Shown piece after piece: positions 31,527-41,072 of a stretch of DNA of 64,000 nucleotides. The stretch lies in NCBI GenBank assembly GCA_964592425.1, contig CAZQCG010000021.1, positions 1 to 64,000 of the forward strand, given 5' to 3'. The translations under genes and the position numbers were made by a program. The notes below the pieces were generated by a model. That model saw only the letters and a list, made by a program, of their open reading frames with translations, made no database searches and was not told the origin of the DNA. How positions within the stretch are numbered: the first letter of the stretch is position 1; every line of letters starts with the position of its first letter. Source of the DNA: Viridilinea sp964592425 (lineage in GTDB: Bacteria > Chloroflexota > Chloroflexia > Chloroflexales > Chloroflexaceae).

Positions 31527-32789
31527 CTACTCGTAGCGCAGGGCCACCAGCGGGTCGAGGCGGGCAGCGCGGGCGGCCGGGTAGAGGCCAGCCACGATGC
31601 CCACCAGGGCCGCAAAGCCCAGCGCGGCCAGGGCCAGCCACCAGGGGGTTACGAAGAAGGTGGCCTCAATTGGCAGGCGCTCATATTCGATGTACCAGCC
31701 GATCACCTGGTTGAGCAGCAGGCCCAGTAGCCAGCCCCCGATGGTGCCGACGACACCCCCAAGCAGGCCGATCAGCCCGGCTTCGATCATAAAGAGGCCG
31801 CGAATGTCGCTCCGCGACGCCCCAATCGCTTTGAGTGTGCCGATCTCGCGTGTGCGCTCGTAGATCGCCATAATCATCGTATTGACGATGCCCAGGCTGG
31901 CGACAAAGAGGGCCAGGCCGCCGATTGAGGCTAGCATGACGTTGATCAGCGCAAAGACCCGGTTGGCCTGCTCAAGGATCAGTTCAAGTGACTGCACCCG
32001 AAAGCCCTCTTCGCGCAAGACGCGCACCAGCCGTGCAGCCGCACCGACATCACTTGTCTGCACAATCGCTATATCGTAACCGCGGGTGGCCAGATAGTCA
32101 GGGTTGTTGTACCACCAGGCTTTCATCGCTGCCATATCGCCTGGGTCGGCCTGTAGCTCGCGCTGCTGCTGGTCACTCACCCCGGCCACACGCAGTACAA
32201 AGCGCTCACTTTCGCCCCGCGGGCTACGCAGGATGATCGCCAACTCACGCCCAACCAGATCTTCCGCCGCCATCCCTTCCGGCACCAGCCCCGCTGAGAG
32301 AATCATCATGCCCGCCGGTTGCGGCGGGTTGAGTGTGCCAGCCAGGGCTGTGGGTGCCAGGCGGAAGGGGTCGGCCACCGTCTGCGACCCGACCACGCTG
32401 ACCGGTGCCAATGTCCCGTCAGGCAGTTCGAGCAGCGTATTGACCTCATCCAGCGAGATCTGTGCCGTCACCTGGCGCACTTCGGGCCGAGCCTCCCAGG
32501 CGGCCACTACCTCCGGGCTGATCGGCTTTGCGCGACGCTCGGCCCCGAACTGGGTGAAGAAGTCTTCACCGTCAGCGTCGATCTCACCGACACTCGGGCG
32601 CACAAAGACATTCTCCAGGCCCAGGGCGGCAAACTGCGCGCGCACCTCGCTCTGGACGCCGACCCCCAGTGAGACCATTGTCACAATCGTCAGAATCCCG
32701 ACGATTACCCCGGTTGAGGTGAGCACCGTGCGTACTTTGCGCCGCCCCAGATTCTCCAGGGCCGTGACGAGCATATCGGTGATGGTCAT
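31527..32789 (-). CDS. MacB/FtsX-type ABC transporter permease
   Basis: A 420-residue permease with four membrane helices: one at about 25-50 (VLTSTGVIVGILTIVTMVSL) and three between about 285 and 410. A large extracytoplasmic MacB_PCD domain lies between. The C-terminal part is the FtsX domain with ERTREIGTLKAIGAS. Family members work with a MacB/LolD-type ATPase in mechanotransmission, lipoprotein handling or efflux. No such ATPase is encoded beside it; it must be elsewhere. It begins directly after the stop of the FHA-protease gene (32789/32790), so the two are probably one transcriptional unit and may act together at the membrane. Confidence 0.9.
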   Translation of the reverse strand: MTITDMLVTALENLGRRKVRTVLTSTGVIVGILTIVTMVSLGVGVQSEVRAQFAALGLENVFVRPSVGEIDADGEDFFTQFGAERRAKPISPEVVAAWEARPEVRQVTAQISLDEVNTLLELPDGTLAPVSVVGSQTVADPFRLAPTALAGTLNPPQPAGMMILSAGLVPEGMAAEDLVGRELAIILRSPRGESERFVLRVAGVSDQQQRELQADPGDMAAMKAWWYNNPDYLATRGYDIAIVQTSDVGAAARLVRVLREEGFRVQSLELILEQANRVFALINVMLASIGGLALFVASLGIVNTMIMAIYERTREIGTLKAIGASRSDIRGLFMIEAGLIGLLGGVVGTIGGWLLGLLLNQVIGWYIEYERLPIEATFFVTPWWLALAALGFAALVGIVAGLYPAARAARLDPLVALRYE

Positions 32790-35255
32790 TTAGTTGTCAA
32801 CCGTAAGATCAACATACTGATAGCTAAAATTCCCGGCAATGTCACGCACCAGGAAGCCAAGCACATAGGCTCCGTTCAGTGTCGGGGCATAGTCAGCGGT
32901 CAGGGGCTGCGCACCGAAGGTGATCGTTTGCCCCTCGACGGAGCCTGGTGTCAGGCTATTGCCGGTGTCGGTGTAGGTGCGCAGGTAGGCGGTAAAGGTG
33001 TCGCCTGGCACAGGGATCAACTCGTAGGGTTGCGGCTCTTGCTTGCCTGCTGCCCGTGGGAAGCCCCAGATGCGGTCGAGGGTCGCCTCGCCGTTCTCGA
33101 CATTGAAGATCAGCCCGGCGTCGATCTGCTCGCCGGTAGCCTGTGAGGTGTAAACACCTTCGACACCGTAGAGAGTACTGCCGTAGCGGATCGGGCCTAA
33201 CAAGACCTCGATCTGCTCACTGCCGTTGCTCAAATACCAGTTGGTCGCGTCCCAGGTCAGGCTCACATCGTAGGTGCCAGCCTCCCAGTTCGGCACATTT
33301 TCTTCATTGCCAGGGGTCACGCCCGGGGGGTAGATAAACTCGACCGAGATCAGGTCAACCGTGTCACGACTTGCGTTGGGGATGCCGATAAAGGAGAAGA
33401 CGTAGGCCAGGTCGTCGCCGGAGATCACGCCACTCAGAGTGGTCGGATTGTTGACACTGACCGTGCTGTTACTCAAGCTCAGTTCACTGATCGTCGGCAT
33501 GGTGACGGACGTATCGCCCTGGGTATGGAAGCGCTCGAGAAAATCGGCCCAGCGCGTCAGGCGTGGCAGCGGTGAGCCCTGGTTATACTCAGGCATGAGC
33601 AGCTCAGCCGTTTGGGGAAAATAGATCGAGATGCCACTGGTATTACGATGGTAGCTCCCGGCACCATTGGCCAGGCGGGCCGTATTGAGGGCCGTATTGA
33701 GGGCCGTGGCGGCGTTGGCGACGCTGCCGGTCGCGCCCTGATCGCCAAGCAGTTGGCTGAAGTGGCCTAGATCTACCGCGTTAAACTCTTCGGCATAGGT
33801 TGGGGCATAGACGTCGACAAATGAGCGTGCCTGGGCGATCGCGCTGTAGTTCGGGCCGATCTCGTCGATCATGGCCCGTGCCAACTCGTCGAGCCGCTCG
33901 GTAAGCGTCCCGACCGCGGCCAGGTCGAAGGCCGACAGGGTCACATCATCCGACATCGAATCATCGTAGGAGGCGATGTAGGTGTCAACAATCACCGGCG
34001 CAAGCGCATAGGCGTCCTGGGTAGGATCGTCGGCCAGGACGCGCAGCCAGGCGTCCCAGGCCCAGCCCTGGTTGGGCTCCAGTTCAGCCGAGGCAACCAC
34101 CACCTGGCCGTAGGGCTCGACGGCTTTGAAGACATCAAGCTGGGCCATCAGACAGGCATCGAAGCCGATCAGATCGAGGGTGCCATAGCCACTCCGGCTG
34201 CGGGCGGCATCAAGGGCGGTGCTCAAGGCAGGCAGGCTGATCGTAGCGCCGTCGGTGTCATCGCTGGAGACACCCAGCCACGAGGCACCATGATCCCAGA
34301 TGATCAGTGCGTAGTGTTCGGCAGGGTAGTTCTGGACGCCCCAGGTAACGAAGTCGGCCAGGGTCTCCTGGGAGCCCATATTCAACTCACCCAGATCCTC
34401 CAGGGCTGCGGCGGGAGTCGGCTCCATGCCCCGCTCAACCAGAAAACGGTAGGTGCCCGCCCAATCGCCAGCCGAGGTGTCGTCCCAGCCTTCGGACGAA
34501 CTGATCCGGTCAAGCTGCACCAGGATCTTCAGGTCGTCTGACGAGCCGACTGCGGCCATCTCGCGAAAGTCGGTCAGGGCGTCTGCTTCAAGGTTATTAT
34601 CACCATCAAGGTAGACCAGCACCGTCCACCTGGCTGCACCGGCGGGAGCAGGCACACGGGTGGGTACTGGCCCGGAGGGCTCGCTGGCGGTTGTGGTCGG
34701 CTCGGGGTTAACGTTGATGCCCCGGTTGAGCACCAGATAGGTGCCACCAGCCAGGGCGGCCAGCAGGGTGCAGCCGAGTACCGCCACCACCGCAAGAATG
34801 AGCGGCAGACGGTTTGCCCGGCGAGGCGCGGCTGGCGATGATGGGCGATAGGCTGGCGAACTGGCCACTCCAGCGGGCAGCGGCGGCAAGGGGGCCTGGC
34901 CACCCATCCCTGGCGGTGGCCCTGCCGCCGCAGATCCAGCCTGCACCGTCGGCGCATAGGCGGCTGCGTTATCCTCGAAGCGAAAGGCCTCTTCACCGAT
35001 CTCGAGCACATCACCAGGGCTGAGCCGGTGAAGCCTGACTGGCTGACCATTGACCCGGGTACCATTTGAGCTACCCAGGTCGTAGACCAGGTATGTGCCC
35101 GCCTCAAAGCGGATCTCGGCATGACGCCGCGAAGCGGCAGGGCTGGCGATCACAACACTATTCTCAGGTGCGCGCCCGAAGCCGAGCGGGGCCGCACCTA
35201 GCGGGAAACTACGCCCGCTCAGGGGCCCACGGAGTCCAACGATCTGCGCTGACAC
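32790..35255 (-). CDS. FHA domain - transmembrane - clostripain (C11) protease
   Basis: An 821-residue fusion with a GTG start, AGGAGG five bases upstream. The FHA domain (about 5-95: FGRAPENSVVI, SRRHAEIRF, GSSNGTRVNG) has the conserved phosphothreonine-binding Arg, Ser/His and Asn. A Pro/Ala-rich linker leads to one helix (about 148-175), placing FHA inside and the protease outside. The C11 domain (about 205-470) opens with WTVLVYLDGDNNLE and carries the catalytic dyad H322 (IIWDHGASW) and C368 (GFDACLMA). The C-terminal 300 residues look like beta-sandwich domains. Clostripains cleave after Arg/Lys. A kinase-regulated FHA linked through the membrane to an external cysteine protease suggests signal-controlled surface proteolysis (inference). 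Confidence 0.88.
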   Translation of the reverse strand: MSAQIVGLRGPLSGRSFPLGAAPLGFGRAPENSVVIASPAASRRHAEIRFEAGTYLVYDLGSSNGTRVNGQPVRLHRLSPGDVLEIGEEAFRFEDNAAAYAPTVQAGSAAAGPPPGMGGQAPLPPLPAGVASSPAYRPSSPAAPRRANRLPLILAVVAVLGCTLLAALAGGTYLVLNRGINVNPEPTTTASEPSGPVPTRVPAPAGAARWTVLVYLDGDNNLEADALTDFREMAAVGSSDDLKILVQLDRISSSEGWDDTSAGDWAGTYRFLVERGMEPTPAAALEDLGELNMGSQETLADFVTWGVQNYPAEHYALIIWDHGASWLGVSSDDTDGATISLPALSTALDAARSRSGYGTLDLIGFDACLMAQLDVFKAVEPYGQVVVASAELEPNQGWAWDAWLRVLADDPTQDAYALAPVIVDTYIASYDDSMSDDVTLSAFDLAAVGTLTERLDELARAMIDEIGPNYSAIAQARSFVDVYAPTYAEEFNAVDLGHFSQLLGDQGATGSVANAATALNTALNTARLANGAGSYHRNTSGISIYFPQTAELLMPEYNQGSPLPRLTRWADFLERFHTQGDTSVTMPTISELSLSNSTVSVNNPTTLSGVISGDDLAYVFSFIGIPNASRDTVDLISVEFIYPPGVTPGNEENVPNWEAGTYDVSLTWDATNWYLSNGSEQIEVLLGPIRYGSTLYGVEGVYTSQATGEQIDAGLIFNVENGEATLDRIWGFPRAAGKQEPQPYELIPVPGDTFTAYLRTYTDTGNSLTPGSVEGQTITFGAQPLTADYAPTLNGAYVLGFLVRDIAGNFSYQYVDLTVDN

Positions 35256-35274
35256 GACGGCCTCCTGGGGTAGC

Positions 35275-36513
35275 TTAAAAGCTCACTTCAATGATGGTAC
35301 GGGCGGTGCGATCCTGGAAGAAGCCTACGCCATCCTGGATCAGGCCCACATAGAAACTCATTTTCGTCTCGCGCCGCAGGATCTGCACCCGCCCGACGAT
35401 CTCAACTTCCTGGCCCGGGAGCAGCAGATCCTCAACCCCAGGGGTTGACCATGCTTCAGGCGGTTTTTCCGACAAGGCCCAGCGGAAGGGGTAACGCAGA
35501 GCCCCGCCGCCACTGTTGGCGTCCCAATCCATCCCGACGCGCCAGAAGCCGCCAGCCTGGGCGGTATAGCGCCCACCTTCAACCGAAGAGAAGACCTCGT
35601 CGGTGCTGTACTGGAAGCCGCTGGGTGGGCCATACGTGCGGATGGGCACGCTACCGGTATTGCGTACGCGCAGCGTGACGGTGATCACCTCGCCGAGCAT
35701 CACCTGTTGCGGGGCAATCCAGGCCGCAACGATGCGCGCCTCGGGCTGGCCAACCTGCTGGAGGGTGAGCGGGCCCTGACGCTGCACGATGTTGCCATGG
35801 TTATCGGCGGCACGCAGGGTGTAGGTGTAGACACCAGCCGGGAGTAGCGAACCATTGGGGCGTTTGCCGTTCCAGACCTGGTGCTGCTCGAAGGGCCCCT
35901 GCTCTTCGCGGGTGAGCACTGGGATGACCTCGCCCGTCGGTGCGGTAAGCTCAATATCGACCGTGACCGTGACCGGCAGGCGGTAGGTGAACTCGGCAAG
36001 ATCATCAATCGCGTCGGCGTTGGGTGAGATCACTGCCGGGGTAACGAGCAACTGCTCAATTGTCGGCATCGGCAGAGTTGCGCCAGCAATGATCAGCGGC
36101 AGGCGCTGCTCGGCCTGACGCCCCTCAGCATCAACCGCCTCAACCACGATCTGATAGTCACCCGGCGGCAGCATGCGCCGCAACACCAGCGGATCAGCGG
36201 TCGGCACTGTCCCATCGAAGCGCAGCACATAGGGTTCGCGACTGGCCGGACGTGGCTCGTCACGGCGCAGATCAAAACGCATACCGGCCTGGTCAAGCAC
36301 ATAGATTGCCACGTTCGCGTCGCGGCCCACTGCATAACTGATCGTCAGCGGCAGGTCGCTCTCGGCGGGGGCATAACTGGTAGCACTGGCGCTCACCTCG
36401 CCAAGCAGCGGGCCGGCGCTGCAGGCCGTTAGCAGCAAAGCGGCTCCCAACAGAATCAGGGGCAACAACAGCGTAGCGATAGGGCGGATGCGGCTTGTGA
36501 GCTTGTTTTGCAT
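35275..36513 (-). CDS. lipoprotein with FlgD/Ig-like domains
   Basis: A 412-residue exported lipoprotein. A signal peptide (about 10-30) ends in the lipobox LLTAC with C31. The mature part consists of beta-rich segments. One segment, FTYRLPVTVTVDIELTAPTG with VWNGKRPNGSLLPAGVYTYTLRAAD (about 205-250), is the FlgD Ig-like/FlgD_ig pattern common in secreted bacterial proteins. Its role is unknown; it may be a substrate-binding or scaffolding component. It is first in the minus-strand set with the FHA-C11 protease (19 bp apart) and the FtsX permease. The start is ATG 36513, divergent from the metallophosphoesterase. Confidence 0.8.
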   Translation of the reverse strand: MQNKLTSRIRPIATLLLPLILLGAALLLTACSAGPLLGEVSASATSYAPAESDLPLTISYAVGRDANVAIYVLDQAGMRFDLRRDEPRPASREPYVLRFDGTVPTADPLVLRRMLPPGDYQIVVEAVDAEGRQAEQRLPLIIAGATLPMPTIEQLLVTPAVISPNADAIDDLAEFTYRLPVTVTVDIELTAPTGEVIPVLTREEQGPFEQHQVWNGKRPNGSLLPAGVYTYTLRAADNHGNIVQRQGPLTLQQVGQPEARIVAAWIAPQQVMLGEVITVTLRVRNTGSVPIRTYGPPSGFQYSTDEVFSSVEGGRYTAQAGGFWRVGMDWDANSGGGALRYPFRWALSEKPPEAWSTPGVEDLLLPGQEVEIVGRVQILRRETKMSFYVGLIQDGVGFFQDRTARTIIEVSF

Positions 36514-36576
36514 AACACAGGCATCCTACCAGGAGTTACACGGCCATGCAAACCTGCTGTTCTCTCGTGCAGACAG

Positions 36577-36585
36577 TGCTATCAT
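36577..36585 (+). promoter_or_regulatory. extended -10 promoter of the metallophosphoesterase gene
   Basis: TGCTATCAT (TGn plus TATCAT) lies about 35 bp before the ATG at 36620, with AAGGAG at 36606-36611 in between. A convincing -35 is lacking. Confidence 0.4.
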
Positions 36586-36619
36586 AGGCACGGTTTCGCT
36601 GTCTGAAGGAGCACCACCC

Positions 36620-38014
36620 ATGGATAGAATGGTCTACGTGGTCAGTGATCTGCACCTGGGTCCGGGGTGGCTACTGGACGGTGAGCTTGACCGGCTCGAG
36701 GATTTCACCGCTGACGAGCAATTTGTGCGCTTCCTGAAGCAGATTGGCCCGCCCGGCCCGCCGGTCGAGTTGGTCATCGCTGGTGATTTTCTTGAGTTCT
36801 GCCAGACCTTGCCGGAGATCGGCCTGGCCTCACCGCAAGACGACCTTGGCTCTAGTGAGGCCGAGTCGCTCAGGCGGGCACGGGTCATCCTCGGCAGCTA
36901 TGAGCAGAGCCTCACCACCGGCCACCGTGCGGTCTTTGAGGGCCTACGGCGTTTTATGATGGAGGGCCACTCGATCACGATTATCGCTGGTAACCACGAC
37001 ATCGACCTGCTCTGGGACGGGGTCTGGGCGCTGCTCTTTGATACGATCTACCCGCCTGGTTCCTGCGGCGACCTGCGCCTGGTTGCCTATTGTCATACGA
37101 TTGGTCAGGGTCCTGCTGGGCGGGTCTATATCGAGCATGGCCACGAGTACGACCGGGCCAACCGCTTCGGCGAGATGATGAGCCAGCCCTTTGGCCTCGA
37201 CCGTTTCGGGGTGCGCCGCTTGAAGCGCTGCTGGGGCACGCTCTTTGTCGACAAGGTTTTCAATCAGCTTGAATACGAACGCTGGTTTATCGACAATGTC
37301 AAGCCCATCATGCGTGTGGTGCAGTTGGGCCTGCGCAACGACTTTCTTTTTACTGCCACGGCGATCGGCCTGGTCATCCGTTTCTTGCTGACCAGCGGGC
37401 TGCCGCCGCTGCTTGGTGCCTTCGGCGCTGAAGTGACTGGTGAGGCTGAGGATAGCGATCTGGCCCTGCTGCCTGGCATGATCAGCGACCCCGATCTGCA
37501 GGCGGCGGTTGCGGCCCAGTTGAAAGATCCAGCGACGCGGGCCGAGTTGGTGCGCACCCTGCGTGGTCCGGAGGATCTGCAGTTGAGTATGCTCTTGAGC
37601 GGGATGGCCACGCCGCTCTCCTTCGAGCCGATCGAGCAGCCGGAGCTGGTTGCTGGTGGCGAGGTACTGCTCGGCAGCGGCATGGCCGAAGATGCCTACC
37701 GTATGGCGGCCCGTGCGGTGCTTGAGGCCGATCCGACGATCAGCACCGTCGTGATGGGCCACACGCATACGGCCATCGACGGCTACATTGATCCGCTCAC
37801 TCTGCCCGATGGCCGTACCGGCTACTATTTCAATGCAGGTACCTGGACACAACACCTGCGTGACGATGGTCAGCGCAGTTACACCTGGGCCGAGATCGGT
37901 GATCCAGACAACTACACGACGCTCTTCAGCTATGTGCGCCTGGAGCCCGATGCGCAAGGAGCCTACCGGGCCACTCTCTGTAGCTGGCTGGCCGATGATT
38001 GTGTTTCAGGGTAG
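36620..38014 (+). CDS. calcineurin-like metallophosphoesterase
   Basis: A 464-residue phosphoesterase. The dimetal-site motifs are in order: SDLHLG (about 8-12, D-x-H), AGDFLEF (about 55), GNHDID (about 122-127) and GHTHTA (about 380). ATG 36620 is chosen over the longer frame from 36488 because AAGGAG lies eight bases upstream and the fold begins there. A hydrophobic stretch in the middle (about 240-260) may associate with the membrane. The substrate is unknown. It is followed after two bases by a GT4 glycosyltransferase, so the two are co-translated and may serve one glycan or lipid pathway. Confidence 0.9.
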   Translation: MDRMVYVVSDLHLGPGWLLDGELDRLEDFTADEQFVRFLKQIGPPGPPVELVIAGDFLEFCQTLPEIGLASPQDDLGSSEAESLRRARVILGSYEQSLTTGHRAVFEGLRRFMMEGHSITIIAGNHDIDLLWDGVWALLFDTIYPPGSCGDLRLVAYCHTIGQGPAGRVYIEHGHEYDRANRFGEMMSQPFGLDRFGVRRLKRCWGTLFVDKVFNQLEYERWFIDNVKPIMRVVQLGLRNDFLFTATAIGLVIRFLLTSGLPPLLGAFGAEVTGEAEDSDLALLPGMISDPDLQAAVAAQLKDPATRAELVRTLRGPEDLQLSMLLSGMATPLSFEPIEQPELVAGGEVLLGSGMAEDAYRMAARAVLEADPTISTVVMGHTHTAIDGYIDPLTLPDGRTGYYFNAGTWTQHLRDDGQRSYTWAEIGDPDNYTTLFSYVRLEPDAQGAYRATLCSWLADDCVSG

Positions 38015-38016
38015 CT

Positions 38017-39132
38017 ATGCACATTCTGCAGATCTACAAAGACTACCCGCCGGTACTCGGCGGCATCGAAGTTCATCTGGCGATGCTGGCCGAGGGGCTG
38101 GTTGCCCGTGGTCATCAGGTGACGGTGCTCTACAGTAGCAAGAGTCGGCATATGTTCGTTAGCGAACGCCATGGTGTACGTCTGGTACAGGCCGGGCGTC
38201 TGGCAACGGTCGCCTCGACGCCCCTCAGCCCGGCACTGCCACTGCTGCTGGCCCGTGAGCGGCCCGACCTGATCCACCTGCACCACCCGTACCCTCCGGG
38301 TGACATGGCGGTGCTGCTGGCGGGCAGGCGTATTCCCCTGGTCGTCACCTATCACAGCGATATTGTCCGCCAGCGTGTGCTCGGGCTCCTGGTGGCTCCC
38401 CTGATCCGGCACACCCTGCGCAGGGCGGCACGGGTGATTGCGACAAGCCCGGCCTATATTCGCTCGTCACCCTTCCTGGCTCCGGTAGCCTCGCGCTGCC
38501 GGGTTGTCCCTTCGAGCGTATCGATTGAGCATTTTGCCCAGGCTGATCCCGTCCGGGTGGCGGCGATCCGCCGCCGCTATCCTGGCCCGATTGTGCTTTT
38601 CGTTGGCCGCCTGCGTTATTACAAAGGCGCTGATCGTCTGGTGCGGGCCATGGCTGATGTGCCCGGCCATGCCGTCTTTGTCGGTGGTGATGCCACTGTC
38701 CGCCGCGCCGACCTGGCGGCCATGGCGGCGCAGCTTGGGCTTGAGGCAAGGGTACATCTTGTTGGCGAGCAGGAAGATGCTGAGTTGCGGGCCTTCTATC
38801 ACGCCGCCAGCGTCTTTGTGCTGCCCTCGATCGAGCGTAGCGAGGCCCTGGGTCTGGCTCAGGTCGAAGCCCAGGCGGCCGGGCTGCCAATTGTCTGCAC
38901 CGAGTTGGGTACCGGCACCAGCTATGTCACACGCCATGGGCAGACCGGCTTTGTTGTCCCACCCGACGATGTTGCCGCCCTGGCGCGTGCTCTGCGGGTG
39001 CTGCTGGCCAACCCCGAGCTGGCGCGGAGGTTTGGCGCGGCGGGTTATGCCCGTGCCCGTGCCGAGTTCAGCCTTGAACGCATGCTTGATCGCATCGAAG
39101 CCGTCTATGCGGAGGCTGTCCGGGGTGATTAA
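38017..39132 (+). CDS. glycosyltransferase family 4 (GT-B)
   Basis: About 371 residues. The acceptor domain begins MHILQIYKDYPPVLGGIEVHL with the GG loop, and LIHLHHPYPPG lies near 90. The donor domain has LFVGRLRYYKGADRLVRAM (about 195) and the E-x7-E motif in SIERSEALGLAQVEAQAAG (about 275). The upstream in-frame GTG (37999) is rejected in favour of ATG 38017, which follows the phosphoesterase stop by two bases. It probably adds a hexose to a cell-envelope glycan; donor and acceptor are unknown. It is convergent with the CvpA gene. Confidence 0.92.
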   Translation: MHILQIYKDYPPVLGGIEVHLAMLAEGLVARGHQVTVLYSSKSRHMFVSERHGVRLVQAGRLATVASTPLSPALPLLLARERPDLIHLHHPYPPGDMAVLLAGRRIPLVVTYHSDIVRQRVLGLLVAPLIRHTLRRAARVIATSPAYIRSSPFLAPVASRCRVVPSSVSIEHFAQADPVRVAAIRRRYPGPIVLFVGRLRYYKGADRLVRAMADVPGHAVFVGGDATVRRADLAAMAAQLGLEARVHLVGEQEDAELRAFYHAASVFVLPSIERSEALGLAQVEAQAAGLPIVCTELGTGTSYVTRHGQTGFVVPPDDVAALARALRVLLANPELARRFGAAGYARARAEFSLERMLDRIEAVYAEAVRGD

Positions 39133-39160
39133 CCGGTGACGAGTGATAGTGCCACACTGC

Positions 39161-39781
39161 TCACTTGCGCAGGGCCTGCTCAATCTTCTCGTTGAGGCGT
39201 CGATCAGCCTCATCAAGGGAAGTGGCAGCGGCAACCGATTGGCGCCGACCCTGCGACTGTTGCAGGCCAGCACGCGCCGAGCGTAGCAAAATAACTCCGC
39301 CGGTTGTGGCGAGCAGGCCCAGCATAAAGAGCGGCAGCCAGGCTAACAGCAGACGTGCGAGGCTGGCGTCGGCAAGCCAGCCACTGACGGGTGGGCCAGC
39401 CCAGATCTGCACGGCATAGCGCAGCAGAAAGCCACTGATCACGGCCCCGTTGAGTGCGCCGAGCAAGCCACCGAGTACCCGCTCAAGCAAGCCGGGGTAG
39501 CTCTCGGGGCCGTCGGGCGGCAAGAGCACCGCGCCAGCATAACCGATTACACCAATGGTGAGCAGGAAGCTCAGACTGAGGATGGCAAAGGCAGGTAGGG
39601 CCGGACTCTCGGCGCTGATGGTTGTTTGCACCCAGGCCTCCAGTGGCTCACGCCAGAGCTCGGCACTGATGGCGGCCAGCAGGGTGCCTGCGAGCGCCAC
39701 CAGACCGGGCCGCACGCCACGCAGGGTGCCCAACAGCGCCAGCAACACAATCAACAGTGCCAGAATCATTGTCAGAAACAT
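39161..39781 (-). CDS. CvpA-family membrane protein
   Basis: A 206-residue protein with about four hydrophobic helices (3-30, 60-90, 100-120, 135-160), ending in a charged cytoplasmic tail (SLDEADRRLNEKIEQALRK). The N-terminal GTLRGVRPGLVALAGTLLAA matches the CvpA pattern. In enterobacteria CvpA is needed for colicin V export and envelope stress resistance; the molecular role is unclear. AGGAGG lies four bases before the ATG. It is divergent from gap, sharing a 183-bp promoter region. Confidence 0.8.
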   Translation of the reverse strand: MFLTMILALLIVLLALLGTLRGVRPGLVALAGTLLAAISAELWREPLEAWVQTTISAESPALPAFAILSLSFLLTIGVIGYAGAVLLPPDGPESYPGLLERVLGGLLGALNGAVISGFLLRYAVQIWAGPPVSGWLADASLARLLLAWLPLFMLGLLATTGGVILLRSARAGLQQSQGRRQSVAAATSLDEADRRLNEKIEQALRK

Positions 39782-39830
39782 AAGGCCTCCTCGATACTGC
39801 TTTCACGCATATAATTCTTCGCGCAAAGCA

Positions 39831-39839
39831 TGTTATAAT
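39831..39839 (+). promoter_or_regulatory. perfect extended -10 promoter of gap
   Basis: TGTTATAAT is a complete extended -10 element, with a predicted start about 120 nt upstream of the GAPDH ATG. An almost identical context (GCATGTTATAAT) precedes the M20-like gene at 60900-60908. Confidence 0.6.
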
Positions 39840-39964
39840 ACCGCCCGTGCTGACCGACGCGCCGCAGGCCACGCAGCCGACAGCAGCGGTGCCTGAATCT
39901 GCCCATAGGCGGGCAAATGGTGGTCGCGCACGCGTGAACCTCGAATGGGAAGGAGGCCCTACCC

Positions 39965-40990
39965 ATGGTGCGTATCGGGATCAACGGCTTCGGCCGGATC
40001 GGGCGGCAGAGCTTCAAGGCGATGCTTGAGTACCACCCGGATGAATTCGAGATCGTTGCGATCAACGACCTGACTGACAATGATACCCTGGCTCACTTGC
40101 TGCGTTACGATTCGACCTATGGTCCTTTTGATGGTGAAGTAACTGCCACTGGGGACAAACTGATCGTCGATTACGACGATGTCCACTACGAGATTGCCGC
40201 TCTGGCTGAGCGTGACCCCGCCAAGCTGCCCTGGAAAGATCTGGGCGTCGATATCGTGATCGAGTCGACCGGTCGTTTCACCGAGGCCGAAAAAGCCAAG
40301 GCCCACCTGCAGGCCGGTGCGAAGAAAGTACTGATCAGTGCCCCCGCCAAGGGCGAGGATATTACGATCTGCCTGGGGGTCAACGAGTCCTCCTACGACC
40401 ACGAGAAGCACCACGTCATCTCGAATGCCTCTTGCACCACCAACTGTCTTGCCCCGGTCGCCAAGGTGCTCAATGACCGCTTCGGCATTCAGCGCGGCCT
40501 GATGACCACCATCCATGCCTACACCATGGATCAGAACCTGCAGGACAACGTCCACAAGGATCTGCGCCGGGCTCGTGCCGCCGCCATCAACATGGTCCCA
40601 ACCACTACTGGCGCGGCCAAGGCGGTAGCCCTGGTCATTCCCGAACTGAAGGGCAAGTTCCACGGCTACGCCGTGCGTGTACCTACCGCTACCGTCTCGA
40701 TGGTGGACTTTGCCGTAATCCTCAACAAACCGACCACCGTTGAAGAGATCAACAATGCCTTCCGTGAGGCTGCCGAGAGCGAGGAGCTTGAGGGCATCCT
40801 CGGTGTCAGCGACGAAGAGTTGGTCAGCAGCGATTTCATCGGCACTACCTTCAGTAGTGTGGTTGACCTGCCCCTGACCCACAATATGGGCGGTGACTTC
40901 TTCAAGGTCATCACCTGGTACGACAACGAGTGGGGCTACTCGGTGCGGGTCTCCGACCTGGTTGCCTACATGGCCGATCACTTCAGTTGA
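39965..40990 (+). CDS. gap: glyceraldehyde-3-phosphate dehydrogenase (type I)
   Basis: A 341-residue enzyme of central carbon metabolism that oxidises glyceraldehyde 3-phosphate with NAD(P) and phosphate to 1,3-bisphosphoglycerate, and runs in reverse in gluconeogenesis. The Rossmann motif is IGINGFGRIGR. Catalytic C157 is in SNASCTTNCLAP. The substrate-site segments TTTGAAKAV and the conserved C-terminal WYDNEWGYS are present. Length is typical. AAGGAGG lies eight bases before the ATG. It has its own extended -10 promoter and a terminator at 41025, so it is probably monocistronic. Confidence 0.98.
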   Translation: MVRIGINGFGRIGRQSFKAMLEYHPDEFEIVAINDLTDNDTLAHLLRYDSTYGPFDGEVTATGDKLIVDYDDVHYEIAALAERDPAKLPWKDLGVDIVIESTGRFTEAEKAKAHLQAGAKKVLISAPAKGEDITICLGVNESSYDHEKHHVISNASCTTNCLAPVAKVLNDRFGIQRGLMTTIHAYTMDQNLQDNVHKDLRRARAAAINMVPTTTGAAKAVALVIPELKGKFHGYAVRVPTATVSMVDFAVILNKPTTVEEINNAFREAAESEELEGILGVSDEELVSSDFIGTTFSSVVDLPLTHNMGGDFFKVITWYDNEWGYSVRVSDLVAYMADHFS

Positions 40991-41024
40991 TCACTGGTTA
41001 ACGGCCGATCCCGCCACTTATCAC

Positions 41025-41056
41025 AAGGGTGCAGCTTGTTGCTGCACCCTTTGTGG
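41025..41056 (+). terminator. intrinsic terminator of gap
   Basis: An 11-bp perfect stem AAGGGTGCAGC/GCTGCACCCTT around a TTGTT loop, followed by TTGTGG, 35 bp after the GAPDH stop. It lies between two convergent genes. Confidence 0.75.
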
Positions 41057-41072
41057 TCTTGTACAGATGAGT

